DNA of 43,244 nt from a virus. The stretch covers positions 1 to 43,244 of IMG/VR virus record IMGVR_UViG_3300042197_003960; one strand, given 5' to 3'. Within the stretch, counting starts at the first letter, position 1; every line of letters starts with the position of its first letter. The notes beneath the pieces were generated by a model, which did no database searches, was not told where the DNA came from, and worked only from the letters and a program-made list of their open reading frames with translations. A program made the translations under genes and the position numbers. Shown here one piece after another: positions 23,498 through 31,692 of this stretch.

Positions 23498-24111
23498 GGT
23501 CTTTTTCCTTGGGTTCTGAAGCCTGTGGCTGGCAGTGGAGAGCGTTTCATTTTACTCATAGGGCTAGTGATGCCCTGTGGTAAATCATTGGTGGTCTCGG
23601 CTGGTTTTGTTTTGCCTCCTGCCACGGTCCATGTGGCATCTTTGGCGGAATTCCGAACCACGGCTTGGTCCCCACCCACTGCTGCATAGTCTCGCTTGAG
23701 GTCGCGTTGTTCTTTGGTGTCAGCGGGATATTCAGGGTTGATCAAGAGATCTTTCTGCTGCTCGATGCCCAGGAGCTCACGGTCCATGCCCGTGGCATAA
23801 TCTCTCTGCTGTATGCAGATGCGATCCGCATCAAGCCCCAGGAGTTCGGCGATCTGCTGTATCTGGGGCGGGGTAGCGGGATAACGGAACGTGACATCTA
23901 TCATGTTTACGCTCTCGTTGGGATAAGCTGGGAAATCTTCATGCCGGCTCATCACTGGTGTGCTCTTGACTTCACCCACAGACACTGGATCAAATTTCTT
24001 GAGCTGATCCTTCATGGCCGAGACGAAACCAGCTGGCACATCACCCACGATCTTGATGCGATAATCATGGGTCTTGGTGCTTTCGGTGAGATATTGTTGG
24101 AATGTCTTCAT
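23494..24111 (-). CDS. Conserved phage protein with capsid-targeting-like N terminus, 205 aa
   Basis: Starts MKTFQQYLTESTKTHDYRIKI. The first ten residues closely match the T4 capsid-targeting sequence MKTYQEFIAE and give a cleavage-type site YLTE/S. The rest begins with a predicted alpha/beta fold (IKIVGDVPAGFVSAMKDQLKKFDPVSVGEVKSTPV) followed by a disordered tail. Its relatives in cyanophage-type genomes are uncharacterised. An AGGATC SD and a late octamer (24131-24138) lie upstream. Its stop overlaps the start of the 866-aa core candidate (ATGA), supporting a shared role in the prohead. Confidence 0.8.
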   Translation of the reverse strand: MKTFQQYLTESTKTHDYRIKIVGDVPAGFVSAMKDQLKKFDPVSVGEVKSTPVMSRHEDFPAYPNESVNMIDVTFRYPATPPQIQQIAELLGLDADRICIQQRDYATGMDRELLGIEQQKDLLINPEYPADTKEQRDLKRDYAAVGGDQAVVRNSAKDATWTVAGGKTKPAETTNDLPQGITSPMSKMKRSPLPATGFRTQGKRP

Positions 24112-24129
24112 GTCGTTAGATCCTATGTG

Positions 24130-24645
24130 TTATTTACCTTTGCCAGGTGTTTCGTTGTCTCGGTTCAACAAGGTCCGCAACAGCTCATTCCGATCCAGCA
24201 CCCTGCCCTGACCACTGGGCGTGGTGTCTTCTTCTTGGGTCTGATCCAGGCGGGCTTTTTTCAGCTGGAGATCGATCATCCGGAGCTTCTTGTTCATCTT
24301 GGCGGTCTTTGCCGTGATGGCATGCCCCAGCATGGTTCCGGCCACGGCAAAGATCTCTGAAGCATAGCGGCTGTCGACTTGCATGCCAAGATCCATGAGA
24401 TTGTCAAAGCTCTCAGAAGCCTTGGCTGCTAGTTCGTCCATCTCTTGATCTGATGCTTCTAGTCCCCGGACCTGCGGCAAGGAGTTTTCTATCTTGTCAA
24501 GAGTCTTGAGAGTTTCAGGCAGCACTGGTAAATTATTGGCGATGTCATTGGCGGGTTCAGCTGGATCATCGCTGTCTGACTCAACATCGTCAGCGCGGGG
24601 TAAATCAAACAAGTCTTCGAGATTGTGGTTGGTGGCGAGGGGCAT
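24130..24645 (-). CDS. gp16: Putative terminase small subunit (gp16-like)
   Basis: A 171-residue protein with an acidic N terminus (DLPRADDVESDSDDP) and a long central helix pair. DSRYASEIFAVAGTMLGHAITAKTAKMNKKLRMIDLQLKKARLDQ parallels the 'R..EVFA.L...M...N..LL.L...MK.I' pattern of T4 gp16 (164 residues). gp16 forms rings that regulate gp17 and select DNA for packaging. The large subunit gene is 8 kb away on the same strand, and gp4 is adjacent. Similarity is by pattern only. The ATG has no SD and is four bases from a late octamer. Confidence 0.5.
   Translation of the reverse strand: MPLATNHNLEDLFDLPRADDVESDSDDPAEPANDIANNLPVLPETLKTLDKIENSLPQVRGLEASDQEMDELAAKASESFDNLMDLGMQVDSRYASEIFAVAGTMLGHAITAKTAKMNKKLRMIDLQLKKARLDQTQEEDTTPSGQGRVLDRNELLRTLLNRDNETPGKGK
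24131..24138 (-). promoter_or_regulatory. Late promoter octamer GGTAAATA before the 205-aa gene
   Basis: Minus-strand octamer 19 bases before the ATG at 24111, overlapping the end of the gp16-like gene. An SD lies between octamer and start. Confidence 0.45.
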
Positions 24646-24649
24646 GCGA

Positions 24650-24657
24650 TATTTATC
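24650..24657 (-). promoter_or_regulatory. Late promoter octamer GATAAATA, 4 nt from start codon
   Basis: Minus-strand octamer within the end of the gp4 gene, four bases before the ATG at 24645. It forms part of a near-palindrome (GCGATAAATATCGC). No SD is present. Confidence 0.5.
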
Positions 24658-25090
24658 GCTTGCGTTTTCCGTTATGGAACAATGAATCTTCGTTGAGCAC
24701 GCGGAACACTATGCCTGATCTCTGGCACCAGACCCGGGCCGCTTGCCATTTGGCATGATTTATGGCCACTATCATGCGATCTCGCTCGGTCATCCGGCCT
24801 TCAATGATGCTCTGTTTCCTGGGCTTGATCTCGATAAGTTCCGAGCATATCTTGTTGTTCCGGGTACGATATCGCATGAACACATCGGGCACATAGTTGG
24901 TTATCTTGCCAGTGAAGGGGTGTCGATATTTGATGGCTATGGCCTCGCTGGCCCATTCCAGTATGCTTTCGTTGTTGTCACAGAACTGGAAGAACGCGAA
25001 CTCCCAGCCCGATCTATATCGAGGTTGGCCTTTGCCTACGTATTTCTGGGGGTTCTTTGGGGTATAAGTGCCTTTTGCGAACGTAGTCAT
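24653..25090 (-). CDS. gp4: gp4-like head completion protein
   Basis: A 145-residue protein aligning well by eye with T4 gp4 (150 residues). It has FAKGTYTPKNPQKYVGKGQPRYRSGWEFAFFQFCDNN at the start, then ILEWASEAIAIKYRHPFTGKITNYVPDVFMRY, LIEIKPRKQ and INHAKWQAARVWCQRSGI. The PD...(E)xK core (PDVFMRY, ELIEIKP) is the restriction-endonuclease/TnsA-like fold. gp4 finishes DNA-filled heads before tail joining. The ATG overlaps the upstream stop (ATGA). Confidence 0.9.
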   Translation of the reverse strand: MTTFAKGTYTPKNPQKYVGKGQPRYRSGWEFAFFQFCDNNESILEWASEAIAIKYRHPFTGKITNYVPDVFMRYRTRNNKICSELIEIKPRKQSIIEGRMTERDRMIVAINHAKWQAARVWCQRSGIVFRVLNEDSLFHNGKRKR

Positions 25091-25446
25091 TGCAGCACAT
25101 CACGCGCGGCCCAGACGTTGGGCCGAGCCACGGACTTTATTCCCAGCAAAGTAGCGGGGCTGCGTATGCCATTGAGGTAATAACACATAGTGGCCGTGAG
25201 ACGGATGGAATCTTGACCCTGGAGATTTTCTAGCAGTGACAACACTGGTATGTCGCGATTTTGCGACACCAGGAACAGCGCCGAAGCAAAACTCTTGGCA
25301 GCGTCTTTGGCACCAAACACGCTTTCAAAGTAGCTCAGCACGACGTCATATTCTTCCGCGGGTACCTGGCGATCTATGGAGTTGAACTCGTCAAATATCC
25401 TTACCGTGAGATCTTTCCTGGGATTGGTAGTGTTGATTGATCCCAT
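25087..25446 (-). CDS. Conserved phage structural-region protein, 119 aa
   Basis: A compact, probably alpha-helical 119-residue protein (FNSIDRQVPAEEYDVVLSYFESVFG; ATMCYYLNGIRSPATLLG). I recall relatives in the same gene neighbourhood (between tail-tube and head-completion genes) of cyanophage-type phages, unassigned in function. A GGAG SD precedes the ATG at 25446. It is coupled to gp4 through an ATGA overlap, so a role in head-tail assembly is a fair guess. Confidence 0.7.
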   Translation of the reverse strand: MGSINTTNPRKDLTVRIFDEFNSIDRQVPAEEYDVVLSYFESVFGAKDAAKSFASALFLVSQNRDIPVLSLLENLQGQDSIRLTATMCYYLNGIRSPATLLGIKSVARPNVWAARDVLQ

Positions 25447-25450
25447 TTAT

Positions 25451-26575
25451 CTATGCTCCGCCAGTGCGGTTGTTTGTTTGGGTGTTATTGAGCGGCGGGG
25501 TCGGAAACCAATTGTTGGGGTTTCGTGGTCCTCCCTCGGGCCGTGTCACGGTCTTGGAAGCGATGTCCAGGACGTCTTGCTGCAAGATGGCTCGTAGATT
25601 CTGTCCTTTGAAAGTCTGGTAAGCAGCACCAGCTGATTGCACAGCACCCAAGACATCACCGTTGGCCAGGCTGCCGATTGCTCCAATACCAGTGTCTACC
25701 AACCCTCCTTTGCCCAACACGCTGCGAGTACCGCCGGGCCTGCTGAGAGCGCTGGGTTCGGTATCGTACAGAGCAGGATCAGCGAATCCAGTGGCGTTGG
25801 TGTCGGGCCGAGCAGCGCCTATGGCGCCCGAATAATATTTCACTGTCTCGTATTGCAGGGTCACGGTGTGCTCCATGACTCCATCGCCTTGGCTGTAATC
25901 ATAAGTGTCATGGCTCCAGTCTGATATCATGGGATTGATCAATGTATACACCGCATAGCTGTGTTGGTTAAAACCATATATCGTGATATCACGGAAAAAG
26001 ATAGGCTTACCACCGGCGCTGTTGGTGCCATCGCTGTAGCTCTCACCCACATACCCCCAGTCATTGACTGTGCGAGTACCAGCATAGATATCACGTGCGT
26101 TGTAATCAAATCCATTGCTGATGGTGGAGCTCACGCCCAGGGTACCATCAGTCTGATTCAAACCACGATATTTCTGGTTGGGATCTTTGTAGTAATAACT
26201 GTAGTAGTTGTACCACATCGTCCGTATGAGGTCATCACCATCGTCATGGAATTTGATGGTCACGGGCTGATACTCGATCTTTTTTTGGATCACGCGCTTG
26301 CGATTGTATTGGTTCAGGACTTCGGTATCAACACGGAATTTTGGTAAGTCTATGGTTTTTACCAAGACCCCAATAGTGTTGCTTTGTCCAGCAGCAAATA
26401 TGTTCCTCAGTGCTGGTATCCCATTGGTGTTGAGATTGAAGTACACGTGGAAGAGGAACTTGAAACGCGGAGAATTTCCGTACCCGTTGGTACGGAAAGT
26501 CTTGGAAGCATGACGATAATCTTTGAGATAATCGTTACCAAAAAACGCCTTGAGAAAATCCTGGCCAAAAGCCAT
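25451..26575 (-). CDS. Tail-tube-fold baseplate protein (gp54-like tube initiator)
   Basis: A 374-residue protein starting MAFGQDFLKAFFGNDYLKDY. The core has LVKTIDLPKFRVDTEVLNQYNRKRVIQKKIEYQPVTIKFHDDGDDLIRTMW and later the end strand MEHTVTLQYETVKYYSG. This repeats the pattern of T4 gp54 ('VKMPENRLSYET', 'DPLVISFRMD', 'FDVTFAYRV'), a tail-tube-fold protein that nucleates tube polymerisation on the baseplate. The flexible C terminus is Gly/Asn/Pro-rich. It lies directly after gp19, as expected for tube genes. gp48 or another tube-fold baseplate protein is the alternative. Confidence 0.55.
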   Translation of the reverse strand: MAFGQDFLKAFFGNDYLKDYRHASKTFRTNGYGNSPRFKFLFHVYFNLNTNGIPALRNIFAAGQSNTIGVLVKTIDLPKFRVDTEVLNQYNRKRVIQKKIEYQPVTIKFHDDGDDLIRTMWYNYYSYYYKDPNQKYRGLNQTDGTLGVSSTISNGFDYNARDIYAGTRTVNDWGYVGESYSDGTNSAGGKPIFFRDITIYGFNQHSYAVYTLINPMISDWSHDTYDYSQGDGVMEHTVTLQYETVKYYSGAIGAARPDTNATGFADPALYDTEPSALSRPGGTRSVLGKGGLVDTGIGAIGSLANGDVLGAVQSAGAAYQTFKGQNLRAILQQDVLDIASKTVTRPEGGPRNPNNWFPTPPLNNTQTNNRTGGA

Positions 26576-26588
26576 GGATTATCGCCTG

Positions 26589-27233
26589 TTAGCCGATGGT
26601 AGCAGCGCCGGATGCTAGGCCAGTAACAATTGAACCAGCAGCACGACCCACGTCAGTACCAATACCTGAACCCAAGGGGCTCTGTACAGCATTGTCAAAT
26701 CTGATGTTCATGGTTATGGTCACTGCTTCGCTGTTGGCATAATTCAGCTCGTTGTAGTTGACGCTGCGTAAGAAACAACCATAGATTTCCCAGGTCTCGA
26801 GTACTTCGGGCTCAAACGCTCCGTTACCACCGTCAAGTATCTCGCACACAGTCTTGAACTTGTAGTCGATACCAGCCGCGGCCGAAGCTTGCTCCATGAA
26901 GTCTAGCTGTTTCTGCAGTTGCTCGCCCACGAGCCTTGCTACTTCACCGCTGGCGTCATCTCTGAGATTGACAGTGAGCTCTTGCCAAGTGTGCTTTCCA
27001 GCCAGATACAAACGGCTGTTGTAGATGGGTATCTCGATCTCTTCAAACTCAACCTGGGGTCGGGTGAAATCTACCACTTGTTTGGTGAGTTCAGTACGAG
27101 GAGTACTGGTGCCAAAGTTTTCAAACAAAACGCGGAACCGATACTGGAGCTTGGGCATCAACAGACCTTGGGTGGGCGAGCTCTGATCGCTGGCCAAAGG
27201 TACTGTCATTCTTGATAGTGATGAAACTGGCAT
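26589..27233 (-). CDS. gp19: gp19 tail tube protein
   Basis: A 214-residue tail-tube monomer. It has LLMPKLQYRFRVLFENFG, KQVVDFTRPQVEFEEIEIPIYNSRLYLAGKHTWQELTVNLRDD and a C-terminal ETWEIYGCFLRSVNYNELNYANSEAVTITMNIRFDNA. This matches T4-like gp19, which stacks as hexamers inside the sheath. It has a strong SD (AGGAGAT) and a late octamer (27254-27261), and directly follows the sheath gene as in other T4-like phages. A small Gly/Ala C-terminal extension is present. Confidence 0.93.
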   Translation of the reverse strand: MPVSSLSRMTVPLASDQSSPTQGLLMPKLQYRFRVLFENFGTSTPRTELTKQVVDFTRPQVEFEEIEIPIYNSRLYLAGKHTWQELTVNLRDDASGEVARLVGEQLQKQLDFMEQASAAAGIDYKFKTVCEILDGGNGAFEPEVLETWEIYGCFLRSVNYNELNYANSEAVTITMNIRFDNAVQSPLGSGIGTDVGRAAGSIVTGLASGAATIG

Positions 27234-27253
27234 GTGTATCTCCTATATGCTGT

Positions 27254-27261
27254 TATTTATG
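27254..27261 (-). promoter_or_regulatory. Late promoter octamer CATAAATA before gp19
   Basis: Minus-strand CATAAATA lies 20 bases upstream of the gp19 ATG with an SD between them, the standard T4 late arrangement. It sits in the gp18-gp19 gap. Confidence 0.6.
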
Positions 27262-27275
27262 GTTCCTTACGACGC

Positions 27276-30200
27276 CTACGAAGTGGCGCCAGCGGCTATC
27301 TCACCAGTGTTCTTGATGCGTACCGGGATATAGATAAACTCAACTGCCTTGACTGGCTCTATGGCGATATCAACATACAGTTCGTTCCGATCAATACGTG
27401 CCGGAGTGTTGTTGCTGAGATCACACACCACGAGATAATCATAGATACCACGCTTGGCGACGAGATCTATCATGAGACCATCAATGGCATTGGTAATCTC
27501 ATTCCTGGTGATCTGATCATTGGGTTCAAACACGAATGTTTTGCCGATTTGCGTGAGTCTCGCGCGGATATAAGCCACTAATCTCGCTACGTTGATGCGA
27601 TCCAGTGCGCTGGTCACAGCAATTTCAGTTTTGTTACCATAGTTGGTGATTCCGACTCCGGGTATAAACGTGATGGGGTTGATCTTGTTTTCATACAAGG
27701 TGTCACGTAGGCCTTGTCCCGTGGCTATGGTAGTGAATTCACCGGTCTGACCATTGATGTAGCCGATCGCGGAAGCATTGTCAATGACTCCGCGACGCAC
27801 ACCTGCCGGAGCCAACCACGGAAACGCTACTTCGTCGCTGCGTACTATGGTCCTCAGCATCATGTGGCTGGGCGGTTGCACCACTGGGCTACCAGTTTGA
27901 TCGGTGGTCTGGCAGCTGGGGTAGAACACACCAAGGTAAGCATCTGATGTAGTGAGTCCATCTCCAGTGACGAAACCAAGTCCACCAGCATCGGTGGCCC
28001 AGGCCTGTATCTCTGTGCCCGAAGGAGCCAATCTCAGGGGAGTATCACCCACAATGAACGCGGTGTTGTTTCTCTCGTTGTTGAGGCGTACCATGTTTAT
28101 GATCAGTTCTGGATACTGGGGGCAAGCGATGAGATTGAACTCAAGCTGCTCTTCTCTCAGAGTGTCTGATGTATCTATGGCAGACTTCAGCGCTTGTATG
28201 ATCACCTGTCGCTGCGCCAATCTTCCCATGTAAGGGCTGCCGTCGGCGCGGTTGCCCACGGCAGTGACCCAAGCATTGGTCTCTAAGAGACTCCAGAATG
28301 ATGGATTAGTTGGTGCGTTGCCAGTGGTGTTGGCCTTGGCCACATAGACCAGACCATTGAACAATACCTTGTCGCCTGACACATAACTGGTGCTGGCATC
28401 ATAGGAATCTATCGCGAAATCTTGACCGTTGAAATAGTTCACCTGGAATGATTTAACATTGAATCCCGATCTGCGGGTGTTAAACAGCAACATACCAGTG
28501 GGATATAGTGTATAGTCGGGCGCATCAATATCCAGATAGTTGCTGGTCAGCAAACTGGTTATCGTGGGTATATTGTCAGTTATGGGATCTGTGGTACCGT
28601 TGGCGGCCCAGCGAGCATCTGCGAACAGAACACCATTGGTCGTGGTCTGATCAGTGTTGTCTATGGTGACCCATTGATCTACTCCCAGCACAGGTTCCCA
28701 TCGTTTGATCACAGGATACAGCTCCAGATTACTGATGTCGATCCAGAGATCACCATAAACTAATGCAGTCTCATCACTCTGCTGTGTTGGGGCTGTCGGC
28801 GACACGATAGGTCCATTGGGGTCAGTCAGCGTGAGATTGAATCCACGTATGTCTGTGGCCACGGTGCGATATCCTTGCCATCCGCTGCCACTTTGTATCA
28901 TGATGTCAGTTTGGTTGGTAACGCTGTAATACCACGGTGTTCCATCAACGGGATCTTGATCTGGTGCGCTCAATGAGGCTTGATAGTCAAAAGATTGCCA
29001 AGGACTTAATACCAGCACATTGTCTGGATCTATGTTGCTGGCTTTACACCCAGGTACGCTGGAATTAAACCCAGCATCAGCTATGGGCTCGCCACCACCA
29101 GGAGTTTTTACCAATAAAATAACACCACCAAATTCTTGTATCAGAGATATGCTACCATCACTGTTGATAATCGCAGCGACTCCTTCAACATTGGCTGCGG
29201 ATATGTCTGCAGCAAAATCAGCAGCAGTAGTACCAGTTATGTTTACGGTTACTGCAGTAGTAAAATCACCTGTACCTTTTTGACTGGTTCTCAGCAGGAA
29301 AAAATTCCCAGGAGTAAAAACTGGAGTGGTAGTGTCTCCGGTGATTATAGTGGGACCACTTGCTGTTTTTCGTTGGAATGCAAAAGATAGTGTGTTGTTT
29401 ATATTTCCAGATATTGAAACTTCTCGCACTGTGGCATATTGCAAATAGATAGTACCTGCCGGAATGTTTCTTCCTCCCCCAACGGGATCTAATGCTGCAT
29501 TGGCTGTCGAATCGTTGAAATAAACTGGAACCGACTGTGTTATGAACGCACCTATTGTTGCATCATAAACCTTGAGTACTGCTTTAAGTCCTTGGTTGAC
29601 CGCAGTCAACATATTCCATATTGAACCAGTGGGTCTAGGCACCGATGATCCTGCTCGCCAGACTGGCACCTGCGAGCTGTAAGATTGTTGTATCGCTGGA
29701 ATAAAATACGTACCAGCAGTGATACCCAGTGTGGTCAATAATCCTGCGGTGCTACCGGATCCAATCACCACATTTCCTTGATCGGTAGATGATCCATCAC
29801 CGTCAGCTGTGCTATCTGCATAGATCACTAATTTGTTGCTGACTATACCAGCCGTGACACCAGTGATGCTGGCTGCGTTGATGGCTGTCACTAACCCTGT
29901 CAGGTTATTATTAGGAGCTGCCGGGACGGCAATGTTGAATCCATTGATAGATATCACGTTCCCGGTCACGAGATTTGAACTGACCGAATTTGAACCACTC
30001 AGCGTGGGCCAGGAAGCTTGCCATGCATCAGATCCCGCTAGAACCCATGAGTTTGTGTAATTCTTGAAGTATATGGGGTTGTTGATATTGGTCGTGACCA
30101 CAGCATAGTCGCCGATATTGCCTATGCTGGCACTGGGCTCTCCACCAGTTAGTTGTGAAGCACTGGTCAGTGCCAGAGGAGTCTTGACCGTAAAAGCAGC

Positions 30201-30659
30201 AGTGGTGGCGTTCCATTCAAAAATACCCCAGTCAGTGTCACTAACATCAAACCAATAAGTCCCGTCTGGAGGACTACCAGTGGGGCGCACGAGGCTGGCA
30301 GTTAGAGAAGCGAGATCAACATCAGCGCGCATGACGTAGGCACGATTGGTTATACCCAAGACCGAATTCGCAGCCAGTAGACCATATTCATTGAGTTCAT
30401 AACCATTGATAGGCGTACCAGTGCTGGTCTTGTAGAAAAATGGATTACCAAAAGTAGCAGCAAGATCACGTTGACTGGTGACTAGATAGACTTTGTTGGC
30501 ATTGGCCGCCAGCGTGCCAGGGGCTACTCCAACACCAGCACCCGAAATCTTGTTCTGTGCGGTGGCCAACAATATAAAAGGCACCGAATTGGTAGCGGCG
30601 GGGACGAAAGTACTTTCGTCAATGATTGTGACTTCTACTCCGGGCGATACTAGTGCCAT
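27276..30659 (-). CDS. gp18: gp18 tail sheath protein (enlarged)
   Basis: A 1127-residue sheath subunit. The start MALVSPGVEVTIIDESTF and the C-terminal domain (GVRRGVIDNASAIGYINGQTGEF ... TLYENKINPITFIPGVGITNYGNKT ... INVARLVAYIRARLTQIGKTFVFEPND) are typical of contractile-tail sheaths. The final KAVEFIYIPVRIKNTGEIAAG supplies the C-terminal strand that interlocks subunits. T4 gp18 has 659 residues. The extra ~450 lie in the middle, are Thr/Ser/Gly-rich, and probably form surface domains. It has an SD (AAGGAAG) and an exact late octamer (30690-30697). Confidence 0.93.
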   Translation of the reverse strand: MALVSPGVEVTIIDESTFVPAATNSVPFILLATAQNKISGAGVGVAPGTLAANANKVYLVTSQRDLAATFGNPFFYKTSTGTPINGYELNEYGLLAANSVLGITNRAYVMRADVDLASLTASLVRPTGSPPDGTYWFDVSDTDWGIFEWNATTAAFTVKTPLALTSASQLTGGEPSASIGNIGDYAVVTTNINNPIYFKNYTNSWVLAGSDAWQASWPTLSGSNSVSSNLVTGNVISINGFNIAVPAAPNNNLTGLVTAINAASITGVTAGIVSNKLVIYADSTADGDGSSTDQGNVVIGSGSTAGLLTTLGITAGTYFIPAIQQSYSSQVPVWRAGSSVPRPTGSIWNMLTAVNQGLKAVLKVYDATIGAFITQSVPVYFNDSTANAALDPVGGGRNIPAGTIYLQYATVREVSISGNINNTLSFAFQRKTASGPTIITGDTTTPVFTPGNFFLLRTSQKGTGDFTTAVTVNITGTTAADFAADISAANVEGVAAIINSDGSISLIQEFGGVILLVKTPGGGEPIADAGFNSSVPGCKASNIDPDNVLVLSPWQSFDYQASLSAPDQDPVDGTPWYYSVTNQTDIMIQSGSGWQGYRTVATDIRGFNLTLTDPNGPIVSPTAPTQQSDETALVYGDLWIDISNLELYPVIKRWEPVLGVDQWVTIDNTDQTTTNGVLFADARWAANGTTDPITDNIPTITSLLTSNYLDIDAPDYTLYPTGMLLFNTRRSGFNVKSFQVNYFNGQDFAIDSYDASTSYVSGDKVLFNGLVYVAKANTTGNAPTNPSFWSLLETNAWVTAVGNRADGSPYMGRLAQRQVIIQALKSAIDTSDTLREEQLEFNLIACPQYPELIINMVRLNNERNNTAFIVGDTPLRLAPSGTEIQAWATDAGGLGFVTGDGLTTSDAYLGVFYPSCQTTDQTGSPVVQPPSHMMLRTIVRSDEVAFPWLAPAGVRRGVIDNASAIGYINGQTGEFTTIATGQGLRDTLYENKINPITFIPGVGITNYGNKTEIAVTSALDRINVARLVAYIRARLTQIGKTFVFEPNDQITRNEITNAIDGLMIDLVAKRGIYDYLVVCDLSNNTPARIDRNELYVDIAIEPVKAVEFIYIPVRIKNTGEIAAGATS

Positions 30660-30689
30660 GGTTTTCTTCCTTGTTAAAAGAGTTATTGA

Positions 30690-30697
30690 TATTTATA
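30690..30697 (-). promoter_or_regulatory. T4-like late promoter TATAAATA before gp18
   Basis: An exact TATAAATA on the minus strand 30 bases before the sheath ATG, with an SD between. This is the clearest late promoter in the window and supports use of a gp55-type late sigma. Confidence 0.75.
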
Positions 30698-30745
30698 ACA
30701 TCTGGCAAAAGTCGGCTCGTTTGCGTACCTATATATAGGTCTAGG

Positions 30746-30753
30746 ATTAAATA
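30746..30753 (+). promoter_or_regulatory. Late promoter octamer ATTAAATA, 5 nt from start codon
   Basis: Plus-strand octamer ending five bases before the ATG at 30759. The only purine-rich stretch (AGGA) overlaps the octamer, so it would not be in the mRNA. Confidence 0.5.
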
Positions 30754-30758
30754 CAGGC

Positions 30759-31112
30759 ATGACCAATGCTAGACCCATGTGCCAGGCCTGTGGACTAAGA
30801 GTCAGGGCCGTGGCTTATCACAAATATGGGAAGGTATATTACCGTAGCCGCTGCGATTCTTGCATAAGCCGCAAGAAATTTCCGGTGAAAAAAATAGCTA
30901 GATGGCAGACTGCGGGATATAAGAAGAAAAATTCATGCGACCGCTGTGGGTTCAAAGCCCGGCATGCTGCGCAGCTACTGGTATATCACGTGGATGGTGA
31001 TCTCAACAATGTGGATCTCAGAAACCTAAAAACCGTGTGCCTCAACTGCGTGGTAGAGATCACACGGCTAGATTTGCCGTGGCGTCGCGGTGATCTCGAA
31101 GAAGATCGTTAA
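30759..31112 (+). CDS. Zinc-binding HNH-like protein
   Basis: A 117-residue protein with four CxxC knuckles (C8/C11, C32/C35, C60/C63, C94/C97) and an HNH-like centre YHVDGDLNNVDLRNLKTVCLNC (H77, N84, N89). The pattern is that of small HNH/zinc-finger endonuclease-like proteins common in cyanophage-type genomes. It could nick DNA or serve as a DNA-binding regulator. It is alone on the plus strand and its last 53 bases overlap the convergent dNMP kinase gene. Confidence 0.7.
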   Translation: MTNARPMCQACGLRVRAVAYHKYGKVYYRSRCDSCISRKKFPVKKIARWQTAGYKKKNSCDRCGFKARHAAQLLVYHVDGDLNNVDLRNLKTVCLNCVVEITRLDLPWRRGDLEEDR

Positions 31113-31692
31113 GTTGATCGTAGAGATCGTCTAGGCTACCATTGTTGTCTAGTTGGCGATCGAAATCTGTGCCGGCCCAGGCCCATTCTGAGGCATGGGG
31201 AGTTGATGCATGCAACGTTGTTCCATCTCGTAGGTGTGACCTGGCTGCCGAAAACCATGTGGGATCCTCGCCCCTGACTACCCGTATCACCACGCCACCT
31301 TGCCGTCGGATGGATTCGATCTCATTGGGAAACCTACAGTCCGAGATCACTACATCATCCTGGGCGGATCTCAGCTTGTTTTCTAGGCTGGCTATCCAGA
31401 TGTCATCGTGAAAGCCCTGGCGGCATACCTCTGTTCCCCAGAGTTGCAACATGAGCCTGGGTGTGACGTCGCGACCCAGGCGTTGGCTCCACCACGGATC
31501 CGGCTGTTCTCGCCACTCTCGGCTGTGGCGGCTTCGCCCTTCCAGCTGGTCTCGATTCCACCCAAACACGGCCGCTACCGCATCTTTCAGCGTGGCCGCG
31601 AAGCTATCACGCCGGAAACCATGCACGTTTACCAGGTAGTCCGCGACGGTGTCTTTGCCCGCGCCTATCAATCCGCACACCCCTATGATCAT
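31060..31692 (-). CDS. Deoxynucleoside monophosphate kinase (gp1-like)
   Basis: A 210-residue P-loop kinase. GLIGAGKDT at residues 7-15 binds ATP phosphates. DSFAATLKDAVAAVFGW and LMLQLWGTEVCRQGFHDDIWI match the nucleotide-binding/lid pattern of T4 gp1-type dNMP kinases, and VVISDCRFPNEIESI carries the Walker B-like strand. It phosphorylates dNMPs released from host DNA, supplying precursors for phage replication. Its ATG overlaps the stop of the exonuclease gene (ATGA). Confidence 0.85.
   Translation of the reverse strand: MIIGVCGLIGAGKDTVADYLVNVHGFRRDSFAATLKDAVAAVFGWNRDQLEGRSRHSREWREQPDPWWSQRLGRDVTPRLMLQLWGTEVCRQGFHDDIWIASLENKLRSAQDDVVISDCRFPNEIESIRRQGGVVIRVVRGEDPTWFSAARSHLRDGTTLHASTPHASEWAWAGTDFDRQLDNNGSLDDLYDQLNDLLRDHRDATANLAV

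Noticed and set aside
24646-24659. Near-palindrome GCGATAAATATCGC as a possible operator
   Set aside because: It contains the late octamer and appears once. The symmetry may be chance, and no matching site is found elsewhere.
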